From contig DHWU01000056.1 of assembly GCA_002413345.1 (NCBI GenBank), positions 14,536-60,669 of the forward strand: DNA of 46,134 nucleotides. Direction: 5' to 3'. The position numbers and the translations under genes are program-made. The notes beneath the pieces were generated by a model, which saw only the letters and a program-made list of their open reading frames with translations, ran no database searches and was not told the DNA's origin. The stretch is from Propionibacteriaceae bacterium UBA5174. GTDB lineage: Bacteria; Actinomycetota; Actinomycetes; Propionibacteriales; Propionibacteriaceae. Positions 1 to 9,156 of this stretch are shown piece by piece (position 1 is the stretch's first letter; the number at the start of each line of letters is the position of its first letter).

Positions 1-53
1 AGAACCTCAAGACCGTGGGCGACGCTGTCGCCTATGTCGAAGCCCACAGCTGA
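1..53 (+). CDS. acpP: Acyl carrier protein, C-terminal end (partial)
   Basis: Only the last 16 codons are in the window, ending at TGA 51-53. They read NLKTVGDAVAYVEAHS, the usual last helix of a bacterial acyl carrier protein (the K-T-V-G-D-x-V-x-Y motif). The phosphopantetheine serine lies outside the window. The position directly upstream of fabF matches the actinobacterial order fabD-(fabH)-acpP-fabF, which supports the call. The 160 bp between this gene and fabF hold no other convincing gene. Confidence 0.75.
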   Translation, partial: NLKTVGDAVAYVEAHS

Positions 54-214
54 GCCTCAACTCGCTCAGCTGGGCTCACAGCTGAATCAACACCTGTTTT
101 GCCTCCACGGCCATTGCAGGACCTAACCCGCCGTTGGCTGGCCGGGGACACCAAATTTGTGTTTGGCGTACCCGGCCACCCAGCCCGCATCTACCTACAC
201 CTGTTCGGAGCAGC

Positions 215-1477
215 ATGACTGAGATCGTGATCACCGGGATCGGCGCCACCACCCCTCTGGGCGGCGACCTGGCCTCAACCTGGGCTGGCATGCTGGCCGG
301 ACGCTCGGGCGTCCAGCGAATCGACCTGGACTGGGCCGCGGAGTTGCCCGTCCAGATCGCCGCTCCCGTCGCGGTCGACCCGTCTGAGAAGATCGACCGG
401 GTGAAGGCCCGGCGATTGGATCGGTCAACTCAGTTGGCATTGATCGCCGCCGAAGAGGCCTGGTCGGACGCTGGCTTCGATTGGAACGCCGCAGAGGGCG
501 TTGACGTCGATCCACAGACCCTTTTGGTCTCTTTGGCCAGCGGCATCGGCGGACTCCACTCCCTGCTGAACAACTGGGACGCGCACCGCGACAAGGGCTA
601 CCGTCGAGTGAGTCCGTTCACCATTCCGATGCTGATGGCCAACGCTCCGGCTGCCAATGTCGGCATCCAGATCCACGCCAAAGCTGGCGTCCATACTCCA
701 GTTTCGGCCTGCGCCTCCTCAAATGAAGCCATCTCGCTAGCGATCGACCAGCTTCGGCTCGGTCGCGCCGAAGTAGCTGTGGTTGGCGGAGCCGAATCCA
801 CCATTCACCCACTGCCAATCGCCGCCTTCGGCCAAATGCAGGCACTCAGCCGACGCAATGACGAACCTGAACGGGCTTCGCGGCCTTGGGATCGTGGCCG
901 CGACGGTTTCGTGATGGGTGAAGGCGCCGCCGTGATGGTGATCGAAACGCTGGATCACGCTCGCGCTCGCGGTGCCAAGATCTACGGCACGCTCGCCGGT
1001 TCTGGGATCAGCGCCGACAGCTACGACATCGTCCAGCCTGATCCCAGCGGCGCTGGCCAATCCATGGCGATGTTGAGGGCTTTGAAGAATGCCAATCTGA
1101 CTGCGGCCGACATTCGTCACGTCAATGCTCATGGCACCTCGACTCCGGCCGGCGACGTCACCGAAGCTAGCTCGATTCGACGTGCGCTCGGGGCTGCAGC
1201 CGATCAGGCCGTGGTCACCTCCACCAAATCGATGACCGGCCACCTTCTCGGCGGCGCGGGCGCGCTAGAAACCATCGCCACCGTGATGGCCTTGCACGAC
1301 CGGATTGTGCCGCCGACGATCAACCTCGAAGATCCAGAGCCAGGCTTGGAAATCGACATCGCGGCTAACGCGTCGCGTCAGTTGCCGCAAGGCGATCTAG
1401 CCGGAGTGAACAACTCCTTCGGTTTCGGCGGATCAAATGTCGCCGTAGTCGTGACTAACGCCAACCAAACCACCTGA
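215..1477 (+). CDS. fabF: 3-oxoacyl-ACP synthase II (KAS II)
   Basis: This is the condensing enzyme that elongates acyl-ACP with malonyl-ACP in type II fatty-acid synthesis. The protein is 420 aa, the usual length for FabF. The catalytic cysteine is C166 in SACASS, the two histidines are H306 in NAHGTST and H343 in MTGHLLGGAG, and the conserved lysine is K338. The reading frame stays open upstream to position 134, but ATG 215 is preferred: it follows a GGAG box at 207-210 and gives the standard N-terminus MTEIVITGIGATTPLG. The carboxyltransferase gene follows after 8 bp, so the two are probably cotranscribed with acpP. Mycobacterial kasA-kasB-accD6 shows the same order. Confidence 0.95.
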   Translation: MTEIVITGIGATTPLGGDLASTWAGMLAGRSGVQRIDLDWAAELPVQIAAPVAVDPSEKIDRVKARRLDRSTQLALIAAEEAWSDAGFDWNAAEGVDVDPQTLLVSLASGIGGLHSLLNNWDAHRDKGYRRVSPFTIPMLMANAPAANVGIQIHAKAGVHTPVSACASSNEAISLAIDQLRLGRAEVAVVGGAESTIHPLPIAAFGQMQALSRRNDEPERASRPWDRGRDGFVMGEGAAVMVIETLDHARARGAKIYGTLAGSGISADSYDIVQPDPSGAGQSMAMLRALKNANLTAADIRHVNAHGTSTPAGDVTEASSIRRALGAAADQAVVTSTKSMTGHLLGGAGALETIATVMALHDRIVPPTINLEDPEPGLEIDIAANASRQLPQGDLAGVNNSFGFGGSNVAVVVTNANQTT

Positions 1478-1485
1478 GGACGAAG

Positions 1486-2904
1486 ATGACTGCCACCGCG
1501 ACAACGAAGCCGCCTCGACTGCCCCGCGAAGAAGACCCGCGCAATCCGCGGTTTCGCCTCGCCGCACTCCTGGATCCGGGCACCATGCAGCTGCTTGGCC
1601 CAGACGACGAATCCGGCATGCTGGCCGCGACCGGTGCGATCAATGGCAGCCCCGTGGTCGCCTTCTGTTCCGACGCGACCGTAATGGGCGGGGCGATGGG
1701 AGTGGCTGGCTGCGAGGTGGTCGTCCAGGCCTACCGGCAGGCAATGGTCGATCGGGTGCCCATCATCGGAATCTGGCACTCCGGTGGCGCCCGGCTAGCC
1801 GATGGCGTCCTCAGCTTGCACGCGGTGGGTCAGATCTTCTACTCAATGACCCAAGCCTCGGGCAAGATCCCACAGATCTCGGTAGTACTCGGCGCTGCCG
1901 CGGGCGGGGCGGCCTACGGGCCAGCACTTACCGATGTGGTGATCATCGCCCCCACTGGTCGAATCTTTGTGACCGGACCAGATGTGGTGCGCTCGGTTAC
2001 CGGCGAAGACGTGGACATGCTGCGACTGGGCGGACCAGACACTCACGGACGCAAGTCCGGCGTGGTGCATGTCTTGGCCGAAAACGAAGCTGATGCACTT
2101 TCCCGCGGCCGCGCAGTGACCACTCTGTTGGCCGCTCAAGGCGGTCTGGGAGAAGTCACCGATGTTGACTTGAGCACTTTCCTGCCCGAATCGCCCAAAC
2201 GCGCTTACGACGTGCACCCACTGATCGAAGGCCTGCTCGACGAGGGCAGCATCTTCGAACTGCACGCCCGCTGGGCGCCCAACGTGACCATCGCCTTCGG
2301 GCGTTTGGGCGGACGCACAGTTGGCGTAATCGCGAACAACCCGCTTCGACTAGGTGGGTGTCTGGATTCGCTCAGCGCGGAGAAAGCCGCCCGCTTTGTG
2401 CGGCTGTGTGACGCTTTTGGCGTCCCCATCGTGGTGTTGGTGGACCTTCCCGGATATCTGCCTGGCGTCGGCCAGGAATGGGACGGTGTGGTGCGGCGCG
2501 GCGCCAAACTGCTGCATGCCTTCGCCGAAGCCAGTGTGCCCCGAGTGACTCTGGTGACCCGCAAGGCTTACGGGGGTGGCTACATCGCGATGAACGCCCG
2601 CTCATTGGGTGCCACCAAAGTATTTGCCTGGCCTGAAGCGACGATTGCGGTCATGGGTTCAGTGGCCGCGATTCGGGTGCTGCACCGCCGCAAGTTGGCT
2701 GCCGTACCGGAAGATCAACTGGCTCAAGTGGAGGTCGAATTGGCCGCTGAGCATGACGTCCTCACCGGCGGTGTGGAGCGGGCCGTCGAGATTGGTGTGG
2801 TCGACGAGATCATCACCCCAGCACGGACTCGCTCGGCTTTGGCTGCTGCTATTCGCGAAGCTGACACCGGCGTCCGAGGTCTACACACGAACATCCCGTT
2901 GTGA
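1486..2904 (+). CDS. accD: Acyl-CoA carboxylase carboxyltransferase (beta) subunit, AccD6-like
   Basis: The 472-aa protein is a crotonase-fold carboxyltransferase of the PccB/AccD type, which moves the carboxyl group from biotin to acetyl-CoA or propionyl-CoA. Two oxyanion-hole glycine regions are visible: SGGARLADG and the GAAAGGAAYGPAL stretch in the N half, and VDLPGYLPG with RKAYGGGYIAMN in the C half. It lacks the N-terminal zinc finger of E. coli AccD. Mycobacterial AccD6 is of nearly the same length and also lies behind the KAS genes, so I infer that this subunit makes malonyl-CoA for the fatty-acid synthase next to it. The substrate (acetyl or propionyl) cannot be settled by eye. ATG 1486 follows a GAGGA box. 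Confidence 0.9.
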   Translation: MTATATTKPPRLPREEDPRNPRFRLAALLDPGTMQLLGPDDESGMLAATGAINGSPVVAFCSDATVMGGAMGVAGCEVVVQAYRQAMVDRVPIIGIWHSGGARLADGVLSLHAVGQIFYSMTQASGKIPQISVVLGAAAGGAAYGPALTDVVIIAPTGRIFVTGPDVVRSVTGEDVDMLRLGGPDTHGRKSGVVHVLAENEADALSRGRAVTTLLAAQGGLGEVTDVDLSTFLPESPKRAYDVHPLIEGLLDEGSIFELHARWAPNVTIAFGRLGGRTVGVIANNPLRLGGCLDSLSAEKAARFVRLCDAFGVPIVVLVDLPGYLPGVGQEWDGVVRRGAKLLHAFAEASVPRVTLVTRKAYGGGYIAMNARSLGATKVFAWPEATIAVMGSVAAIRVLHRRKLAAVPEDQLAQVEVELAAEHDVLTGGVERAVEIGVVDEIITPARTRSALAAAIREADTGVRGLHTNIPL

Positions 2905-2922
2905 TGCTCGTCCGCTGAGCCC

Positions 2923-3034
2923 CGATCCCTGAGGAGCGACCGTTGGGTGTTCCCGGGTGGGCTGAGTCGTCGGCTGGGTTGCCTGATGGCTAAGTCAACT
3001 CGACGCTGGCACCTACGCACTCCTCAGGGAATCG
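2923..3034. repeat. Long-range inverted repeat in the convergent gap
   Basis: The arm CGATCCCTGAGGAG at 2923-2936 is matched by the reverse complement of CTCCTCAGGGAATCG at 3020-3034, with a single extra base. The spacer is 83 bp. The repeat sits between the 3' ends of accD (plus) and the SDR gene (minus). The 200-bp gap holds no convincing gene. It may act in transcript ends on both strands, but neither arm is followed by a T-run. Confidence 0.5.
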
Positions 3035-3104
3035 GCCTCGAGACTTCAACCAACCCGAGCCGAAGACCACCGCCGATTGCCTCACTGGTTTCGCCGGTGG
3101 CGGT

Positions 3105-3893
3105 TCAATCGCTTTCGATCCTTACTGGAGTTCCCACCAGCCACCCACCGTCGACGGCTAGGACCTCACCACAGATGTGGTCAGCCAACGGCGAGGCCAA
3201 GAACAGCACCGCATCAGCAATCTGCTTCGGCATCGCCCATCGCCCATTTGGAGTCTGTGCTTCAAGGGCGCGCCGAGTCGGCGAATCATAGATCGCGGTC
3301 ATGTCGGTTTCGACGAATCCAGGCGCCACACTATTGACGTTGATCCCTTCAGCTCCGTAGTCGATACCCGCTTGCCGAGTGAGGTTCACAATCGCGGCCT
3401 TCGACGAGCAATAGGCCGCGAAACCCGGATTTGCCCGCAGTCCGCTGATCGAAGTCACGTTGATCACTTTGCCGCCTCGCCCATGTGCCCGCATCGACCG
3501 AATGCCAGCTCGCATGCAGAAGAAGGTGCCGTCAACGTTCACCGCAAACTGGTGGCGCCACTGATCATTAGACGTCTCCAAGACGCTGCCCGCAGTTAGT
3601 ACTCCAGCGTTGTTCACCAGAATGTCGATGCCGCTGTGCTCCTGGTCGATCTCGGCCATGGTTCGATCGACCTCAGCCGCGTCGCTCACGTCCAGATTCT
3701 TCGAGGTGGCCTGTCCGCCAAGCCGAAGGATTTCAGCTGTCGTCGATTCGTCCCCAGCCTTCCAGTCGGACCGATCGGCGATCACCACAAAAGCTCCTTG
3801 GCCCGCCAATGCGAGCGCCACCGCGCGCCCAATACCACGCGACCCGCCAGTGACTACCGCGGTCTTTCCGCTGAGGTCAATTACGTTTTCCAC
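3105..3893 (-). CDS. SDR-family NAD(P)-dependent dehydrogenase (FabG-like)
   Basis: This is a classical short-chain dehydrogenase/reductase of 262 aa. The cofactor motif is GGSRGIG (residues 16-22), with Asp40 at the end of strand 2, which usually favours NAD. NNAG is at 94-97, and the catalytic set is Asn119, Ser148, Tyr161 and Lys165 (YCSSK). It starts at GTG 3891-3893 with an AGGAAA box about 8 nt upstream. It is the last gene of a minus-strand operon, 44 bp after the kinase-like gene. By context it may oxidise a hydroxyl group of the amino alcohol substrate or reduce an aldehyde product; that role is inference. It is not likely to be the FAS FabG, because it is transcribed with the catabolic genes. 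Confidence 0.88.
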   Translation of the reverse strand: MENVIDLSGKTAVVTGGSRGIGRAVALALAGQGAFVVIADRSDWKAGDESTTAEILRLGGQATSKNLDVSDAAEVDRTMAEIDQEHSGIDILVNNAGVLTAGSVLETSNDQWRHQFAVNVDGTFFCMRAGIRSMRAHGRGGKVINVTSISGLRANPGFAAYCSSKAAIVNLTRQAGIDYGAEGINVNSVAPGFVETDMTAIYDSPTRRALEAQTPNGRWAMPKQIADAVLFLASPLADHICGEVLAVDGGWLVGTPVRIESD

Positions 3894-3937
3894 AATCGTT
3901 TCCTACCTACTCAGATCAGTATTGATGGCTGCTGCGA

Positions 3938-4921
3938 TCACAACGCGCGCAGCCAAGCTCCCCAACGCGGATCAGACATCTTCGATCGCGCCCGAAAGAG
4001 CTTCCACACCCCGTATTTGAAATAGTCGAAGCTGGAATCTGGGTCATAACGCCGCTTCACGCACGCCCACAGACCCCAGTTGACGTCAGCCACTGCGCAG
4101 GCCACCTGCACTCGGGCCACAGTCGCCCAGTCAGTGTTGCCGTAATACGCCTCCACGCACTCCAGCAGCTTCGCTTCGTCATAGAAATACTCAGTGACCA
4201 TGACGGCCAGTTCATAGGCGCGCTCGTTGTTGCCAGCGAATTCGTAGTCGATCATCCGCATCGGAGCCCCATCGGAAATCAAGAAGTTTCCGGGCATAGG
4301 ATCGCTGTGACAAGGAACGATATCCAGACCTGATGCGTTGAAGGCGGCTTTGGCCTGCTGGTATTCCAGCAACACCTTGTCTGCGTACCCGGGCAAGACC
4401 ACCGACAGCTGACCGATCTGCTCCAGGTATCCATCAACCGAATCGAAGATGGTCTTCGTATGTGGCAGTGGTGCCGCCGAGTTGAACTTGCGATATAGCT
4501 CAATGATTTGCTTGGCAATCTCCAGACTCTTCAGATCGGCGTTCGTGCAGGCACGATGCGTCTGGAGAAATTCGATGATCTCGACACCAGTGCGTGCGTC
4601 AAGGCTTACCACTCGCGGACCGATCCCGCTCTCGCTCGCCCGCCGGGCCGCAGCGTGCGCATTCTCCCGGTCCACATATTCCGAGGAGCCCTCGCCAGGA
4701 ACCTTCAAGAAGTAGACCGTCGGATCGGACTCGACATCGATCCGCCAGTTGCTATTCGACAGCCCACCTGCGATCGGTTGATAACGCACTCGAGCATCCC
4801 GCCACTGACTGACCGCAGCAATCGCTTGCTCAGCCTTCAACTCGGCATCAGTGCGCCCTTCTCCAACCAACCTTCCCGGTCGGAATTGCGTGTCCGTAGA
4901 CATCACCTTGGTCTCACTCAT
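3938..4921 (-). CDS. Choline/ethanolamine-kinase-like phosphotransferase
   Basis: The 327-aa protein has the APH/choline-kinase fold. It has a glycine-rich loop GGLSNSNWRI (52-61), the ATP lysine K73 in YFLKVPG, the Brenner motif CHSDPMPGNF with catalytic D207 and N212, and the metal-binding D225 in MIDYEFAG. This matches choline, ethanolamine and hydroxylysine kinases more than aminoglycoside kinases. Its ATG (4919-4921) overlaps the stop of the preceding kinase-like gene in an ATGA arrangement, so the two are translationally coupled and may work as a pair. With the phospho-lyase encoded divergently, I infer it makes the O-phosphate of an amino alcohol. The actual substrate is unknown. Confidence 0.85.
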   Translation of the reverse strand: MSETKVMSTDTQFRPGRLVGEGRTDAELKAEQAIAAVSQWRDARVRYQPIAGGLSNSNWRIDVESDPTVYFLKVPGEGSSEYVDRENAHAAARRASESGIGPRVVSLDARTGVEIIEFLQTHRACTNADLKSLEIAKQIIELYRKFNSAAPLPHTKTIFDSVDGYLEQIGQLSVVLPGYADKVLLEYQQAKAAFNASGLDIVPCHSDPMPGNFLISDGAPMRMIDYEFAGNNERAYELAVMVTEYFYDEAKLLECVEAYYGNTDWATVARVQVACAVADVNWGLWACVKRRYDPDSSFDYFKYGVWKLFRARSKMSDPRWGAWLRAL

Positions 4922-5829
4922 GCTGCCGACTCCTGACTTGCGAAGTAACAGTCATTTCGGCGGTCCCTGAGCTCTTCGCGCAACAGCAAGAAGTGCCAAT
5001 CGGCGAATTTGGTGTATTCGATCGTCCCGGGCTCGCTGGCTCCTCGCCACATTCCAATTAGTGCCTGACGCAGGTGTTCAGCGATCCCGTAGGCGCGCGC
5101 GATCAGGTAGTCCCGCTCGCCGCCCCGTTCTCCGTTCAAGATCTGAAAGGTCTGCTGTTCCACCAAAGGCAGATAGGCGAACTCGGCCATCATGATGCCG
5201 ATCTCTTGAAGCGGGTCTACTCGCCGCGCGAGGTCCCAGTCCAGGAGCAACAGTCCTTGCGGCCCGACCAAGAAATTGGAGGCATCCCCACTGTTGTGGC
5301 AGAACACGGCTCGAGTCGGATCGAAGGGAATCCACTTTTCCAGCGACTTGGTGGCGGACACCAACCACTGATAATCACTGGGCAGTGCGGGGTCGTCTGC
5401 GGCCACGAGCTTTCCTAGCTCGCGGATGTCATCAAATACCGTCGCCACCGGAGCTTTGACCTTGAGTTCGGACCGGACCCGGCCAAGTGCTTGGGCTAGC
5501 TGCTTCAGCCGCTTTGGGTCAATGAAGTCGTCGATCGTTGCAGTGCGCCACTGGCCGGAGCACTCCACGGTGACTGTCTCGCCCGAAATCCGATCAGCAG
5601 CGAGCAATTTTGGGCCAATACCCAGCGCTCCGGCTTGTTCTGCTGCTTCCACCAGCAGTTCCGGTGTGCTGTAGGCCAGCGAATCAGGATGCATCAGTCG
5701 ATCGATTACCTGGGTGCCGTCAACCAACCACAGCCGGGTGCGCAGTGAATCCGCGCCCCACCACGCGGGGCTTGCCGAAGGCTCAAGACACTCAGATTCG
5801 GTGATCTGGTCTGCCGCGATCAGTGCCAT
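4918..5829 (-). CDS. Degenerate choline-kinase-like protein (probable pseudokinase)
   Basis: The 303-aa protein has the same fold as the next gene but has lost key residues. The Brenner motif reads CHNSGDASNFLV (177-188): Ser180 stands where catalytic Asp is expected, although Asn185 and the later DWD (197-199) are kept. The N-lobe lysine seems to be replaced by Arg44 (VIDRLMHP). It begins 4 bp after the amidase stop and overlaps the intact kinase by 4 bp. A regulatory or scaffolding subunit for its partner is one reading; another is that Asp182, two residues on, serves as catalytic base in a shifted loop. The family assignment is sound, while activity is doubtful. Confidence 0.75.
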   Translation of the reverse strand: MALIAADQITESECLEPSASPAWWGADSLRTRLWLVDGTQVIDRLMHPDSLAYSTPELLVEAAEQAGALGIGPKLLAADRISGETVTVECSGQWRTATIDDFIDPKRLKQLAQALGRVRSELKVKAPVATVFDDIRELGKLVAADDPALPSDYQWLVSATKSLEKWIPFDPTRAVFCHNSGDASNFLVGPQGLLLLDWDLARRVDPLQEIGIMMAEFAYLPLVEQQTFQILNGERGGERDYLIARAYGIAEHLRQALIGMWRGASEPGTIEYTKFADWHFLLLREELRDRRNDCYFASQESAA

Positions 5830-5833
5830 TTCC

Positions 5834-7225
5834 TCACCTTCCCAAACTCGGGAACTGCAGCTGAAAACTCCGCCTGGCCTCGAGCCATCCAGCGAGCCTC
5901 ATCAGCTTGTAGTCGTCGAAACGCTGTCCGATTAGCTGGACGCCAATCGGGTGGCCCTGGTCCATGCCGAAGCAGAGGGTGACTGCTGGCTGGCCGCTCT
6001 GGTTGTACCAGGCAGTAAAGCCGCAGTGCGCCAACGGACGGCTCGAATCCAAGCCAACTGACTCAGCCGGAAACGAGACCACCGGCAGTACCGGCGACAC
6101 CACGAAGTCGTATTCCCCGGTCCGCGCAGCTACCTGCTGTTGGGCAACGTCAACGGCGGCAAGATCCCTTGAGAAGTCGCTGCTCGAATAGCTGCGGGCT
6201 GTCAGCGCCCAGTCCCGCACCTGAGGCAACACCAGGTCGCCAGCGTCGCCATAGGACTCGATTTCGGTCAGGGCGCGCACTTGGAATACCCGATCCAGCG
6301 CGTCGTAAGGATCGTGATCGAAGAGCGGCGCCATTTCCTCGACCTGGGCGCCACCGTCACTCAGCGCCTGCGCTGCCGCCCACAGCGTTTCCTTGACCGC
6401 GGGCTCGGCAGCGAAGCCGTATCCAAGATCAGACAGCACCCCGATGCGTAGGCCGGCCGGACTCAGCTCCTCACGCAGCTGGGCGTCGGCCAGCGGAGGC
6501 AGGCTGAGATTGTCTCGTCGGTCTGGGGCAGTAATCACCTCCAACATCGCCCAGGCATCAGCCACGGTTCGCGCCAGTGGTCCAGCGCTGCGGGTGGTGC
6601 TGGAGGCCAAGTGTGGAATCAGGCCCTGAGTGGGTTTCAGCCCGACTAGACCGTTGCTCGCTGCCGGCAGGCGCACCGATCCGGCGATATCGGAACCGAC
6701 GCTGGCAAAGCCGATTCCGGCCGCCAACGATGCCCCAGCACCCGCACTGGAGCCACTGGTGTTGGTGTCCAGGTCCCAGGGATTACGAGTCACGCCGTAC
6801 AACGAACTCACGCCGGCGGCCATCATGCCAAGGTCAGGCATCGCCGTTTTACCCAGGATCACCGCCCCAGCGTCCTTCAGTGCTTTCGCCGGCGGTGAAT
6901 CCTCGGTATCCACAGCTAGCGATGCGTTCGGGGCAGTGCCGTGCCGCCAAGGCATCCCGGCGGCACGAACGCTGTCCTTGATCGTCACCGGAACACCGTC
7001 AAGGGGGCCTTTCGGCCGCCCGGCACTCCACCGGGCGGCCGAAGCCTGTGCAGCCGTACGAGCAGACTCCTCGGCTACAAAGACAATGGCATTGATGATC
7101 GGATTGACTCTCGCAATCTGCTCCAACTCCTGATCGAGCCTCCTCACCGGATCGGTTGACCCACTTCGGTATTGCTCGCTCAACTGCGCAATGCCAGAAC
7201 CCTCGATCTGGGACAGATCATTCAC
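5834..7225 (-). CDS. Amidase, amidase-signature (AS) family
   Basis: The 463-aa enzyme hydrolyses a carboxamide bond. The Ser-cisSer-Lys triad can be placed at K83 (VTIKDSV), S159 (TSGSSAGAG) and S183 (GSDIAGSVRLP), with the spacing of 24 residues between the two serines that is typical of the family. It has no signal peptide, so it acts in the cytoplasm on an imported substrate. GTG 7223-7225 overlaps the symporter stop (GTGA), and the kinase-like gene follows after 4 bp. In this operon it most plausibly releases an amino alcohol from an amide such as an N-acylethanolamine or a small hydroxylated amide. AS enzymes are too broad in specificity to say which. Confidence 0.9.
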   Translation of the reverse strand: MNDLSQIEGSGIAQLSEQYRSGSTDPVRRLDQELEQIARVNPIINAIVFVAEESARTAAQASAARWSAGRPKGPLDGVPVTIKDSVRAAGMPWRHGTAPNASLAVDTEDSPPAKALKDAGAVILGKTAMPDLGMMAAGVSSLYGVTRNPWDLDTNTSGSSAGAGASLAAGIGFASVGSDIAGSVRLPAASNGLVGLKPTQGLIPHLASSTTRSAGPLARTVADAWAMLEVITAPDRRDNLSLPPLADAQLREELSPAGLRIGVLSDLGYGFAAEPAVKETLWAAAQALSDGGAQVEEMAPLFDHDPYDALDRVFQVRALTEIESYGDAGDLVLPQVRDWALTARSYSSSDFSRDLAAVDVAQQQVAARTGEYDFVVSPVLPVVSFPAESVGLDSSRPLAHCGFTAWYNQSGQPAVTLCFGMDQGHPIGVQLIGQRFDDYKLMRLAGWLEARRSFQLQFPSLGR

Positions 7226-8793
7226 CGCGGAGCCATCTCCTCATCCAAATCGACGGCCTCGACCACGGCAGCGGCTTCCTCGATGGCGAGGATGTCGCTG
7301 CGCAATGCGGGATGCTTTGCCGCCTCGAAGAACTCGTCAATCCGGGCACGCTCTGCTGCGTCCTGCCCGGTGAGGGAGGAGACAACCAGATAGACCACCA
7401 GGTTCGCTGCGAGTGCAACGACACCACTAGTCAGGCTGCCGAGCGCGGCAATGTCATCGGGAAAGACTGCCGTGAGCACTGCAGCCAGTACGGCGCCTAC
7501 GCTCATGCCAGCAATCGCCCCGTACTTATTGCCGTGCTTCCAGAAGATGCCCAGGAACAGTGGCACTGCGATCTGGACCACCAATTGGTAGGAGATCTGC
7601 GCCAGCAGTTGCAGCCGCGTCATGTTGAAGGTGGCAAAGGCCAATGCGGTGGCGATCGCCATGAAGGCGATCATTGATCCCTTGGCGATGAAGATCAGCT
7701 TCCGATCCGACAGCCGTTTTCCAGGACGCTGCACAATGTCGTTGGCGATTTGCAGACCACATACCTGCACCGAACCATCGATGTGCCCCATCGCGGCGGC
7801 GAACACGATCACCAAGGCGAGCCCAGTCATCCAGGTGCCGCCGTACTGATCCAGAAGGGTGAACCACGCCATCTGCGGCTTTGCAGCCACGGCCGGGATA
7901 GCCACTGCGGCCATGCCCACCAGCATCAGAATCGTGTAGAAACCACCGCTAATCAGCATGGTGCGAGTAGTCGCCGCTTTGACTGAACGGACGCTGTTGG
8001 CAGTGAAGATCCGCTGGAAACTGGTCGGCCAGCACAACGCACCGACAACACCGGTGAAAATCAACGAGAACCAGTAGAACGGACCGTAGGTGTCGCCGTC
8101 ACCGGGGATGAGCAGGAACTTCTCCGGCAATGCAGCCAGCGCCGAGAACGAGATTGGGCTGCTGCCCAGTCCGGTGAGCATCATCACACCGATTACCGCC
8201 GACAACACGTAGGCCACTGAGCCTTGGAACATGTCGGTCAGGATCAATCCGCGCATGCCCATCTTGACCGTCCAGAACTGACGGACCACGATCACAGCGA
8301 CGCCGACGATCAGGCTGACCACGATCGACCAAGTACCACCGCTGGCGATTTGGAACAGGGTGCCCAATGCCTGCATGCCCAAGACCACCCAAGGCAGCAG
8401 GGCAACGACCCCGATGATGCTGGAGATGACCCGGACTGCGTGGGAATCAAACCGCTTGCCCAACAAGTCAGGCTGAGACTGCAGGTTGTATTTCGCGCCC
8501 CAGCGCCAAGCGCGGGTGGCCATGAAGTACATCAACCCGACGCCCAGAATCGAGTAGGCCAAGCCGTAAAGCCCGAAGACTCCCGCTCCGGCAGCCAATC
8601 CGAAGAAGGCGATGAAGGTGGATCCTGGCCACCAGGAGTTCACATAAGACATGGCGACAAACCATGGTCCGTAGGACCGTCCGCCGACTGCATACTCTGA
8701 GAACGACGCCTTGGTGTCTTTGCGCTTCGACACATAAAGGATGCCGATGACGATGAGGTAGAAAGCTAACAGCATTCCAAGCATGATCGCCAT
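7222..8793 (-). CDS. Sodium:solute symporter (SSS family)
   Basis: The 523-aa integral membrane protein has about 13 hydrophobic segments. Its N-terminal block with EYAVGGRSYGPWF followed by YVNSWWPGSTFIAFFG is the pattern of SSS transporters (PutP/PanF type). It is likely to import the organic substrate of the operon with sodium. The start ATG 8791-8793 comes 3 bp after the stop of a small two-helix membrane gene, the usual arrangement for SSS carriers with a DUF3311-type partner. It overlaps the amidase start by 4 bp, so transport and hydrolysis are coupled in expression. The C-terminus carries an acidic tail (DLDEEMAPR). Confidence 0.88.
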   Translation of the reverse strand: MAIMLGMLLAFYLIVIGILYVSKRKDTKASFSEYAVGGRSYGPWFVAMSYVNSWWPGSTFIAFFGLAAGAGVFGLYGLAYSILGVGLMYFMATRAWRWGAKYNLQSQPDLLGKRFDSHAVRVISSIIGVVALLPWVVLGMQALGTLFQIASGGTWSIVVSLIVGVAVIVVRQFWTVKMGMRGLILTDMFQGSVAYVLSAVIGVMMLTGLGSSPISFSALAALPEKFLLIPGDGDTYGPFYWFSLIFTGVVGALCWPTSFQRIFTANSVRSVKAATTRTMLISGGFYTILMLVGMAAVAIPAVAAKPQMAWFTLLDQYGGTWMTGLALVIVFAAAMGHIDGSVQVCGLQIANDIVQRPGKRLSDRKLIFIAKGSMIAFMAIATALAFATFNMTRLQLLAQISYQLVVQIAVPLFLGIFWKHGNKYGAIAGMSVGAVLAAVLTAVFPDDIAALGSLTSGVVALAANLVVYLVVSSLTGQDAAERARIDEFFEAAKHPALRSDILAIEEAAAVVEAVDLDEEMAPR

Positions 8794-8796
8794 GGC

Positions 8797-9156
8797 TCAC
8801 ACACCTTCTTCTAGGCGGCTCTCATCGAGCTCCCCACGGGCGTCTTCGATGTGGAACAAAAGCACCAACCCCACGGCCAGGATCACTGCATTGAGGATGT
8901 AGTAGAAGACTACGAATGGCAGTCCCGCAATGACGGGCGTGCCTAGCCCACTTACCGCTAGGTACAGCGGCGGGAACAGCACCATGGTGACCACGACGGC
9001 GTACAGGGACGCCGACCAGCCGGTGATAGCGCGCGGTGATAGCGAACGGGCAAAGCGCGTGAATGCGCCTGCCTCGGCTACCTCGCCGGGGACCGACGGT
9101 GGTGCCTCTTTCGGGGCAAGGGCCACCGCCGATGGGGACAGGTCTTGATGACTCAT
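8797..9156 (-). CDS. Small membrane protein, putative symporter partner (DUF3311-like)
   Basis: The 119-aa protein has a soluble N-terminus of about 40 residues and two long hydrophobic segments (around SLYAVVVTMVLFPPLYLAV and the FVVFYYILNAVILAVGLVLL region), then an acidic C-terminus. The frame is open to 9252, but ATG 9154-9156 has a GGAG box in TTGAAGGAGACACG and gives the more natural N-terminus MSHQDLS. It is the first gene of the minus-strand operon and lies 3 bp before the symporter. Small two-helix proteins next to SSS carriers are common; that it forms a complex with the carrier is inference from position. Confidence 0.65.
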   Translation of the reverse strand: MSHQDLSPSAVALAPKEAPPSVPGEVAEAGAFTRFARSLSPRAITGWSASLYAVVVTMVLFPPLYLAVSGLGTPVIAGLPFVVFYYILNAVILAVGLVLLFHIEDARGELDESRLEEGV

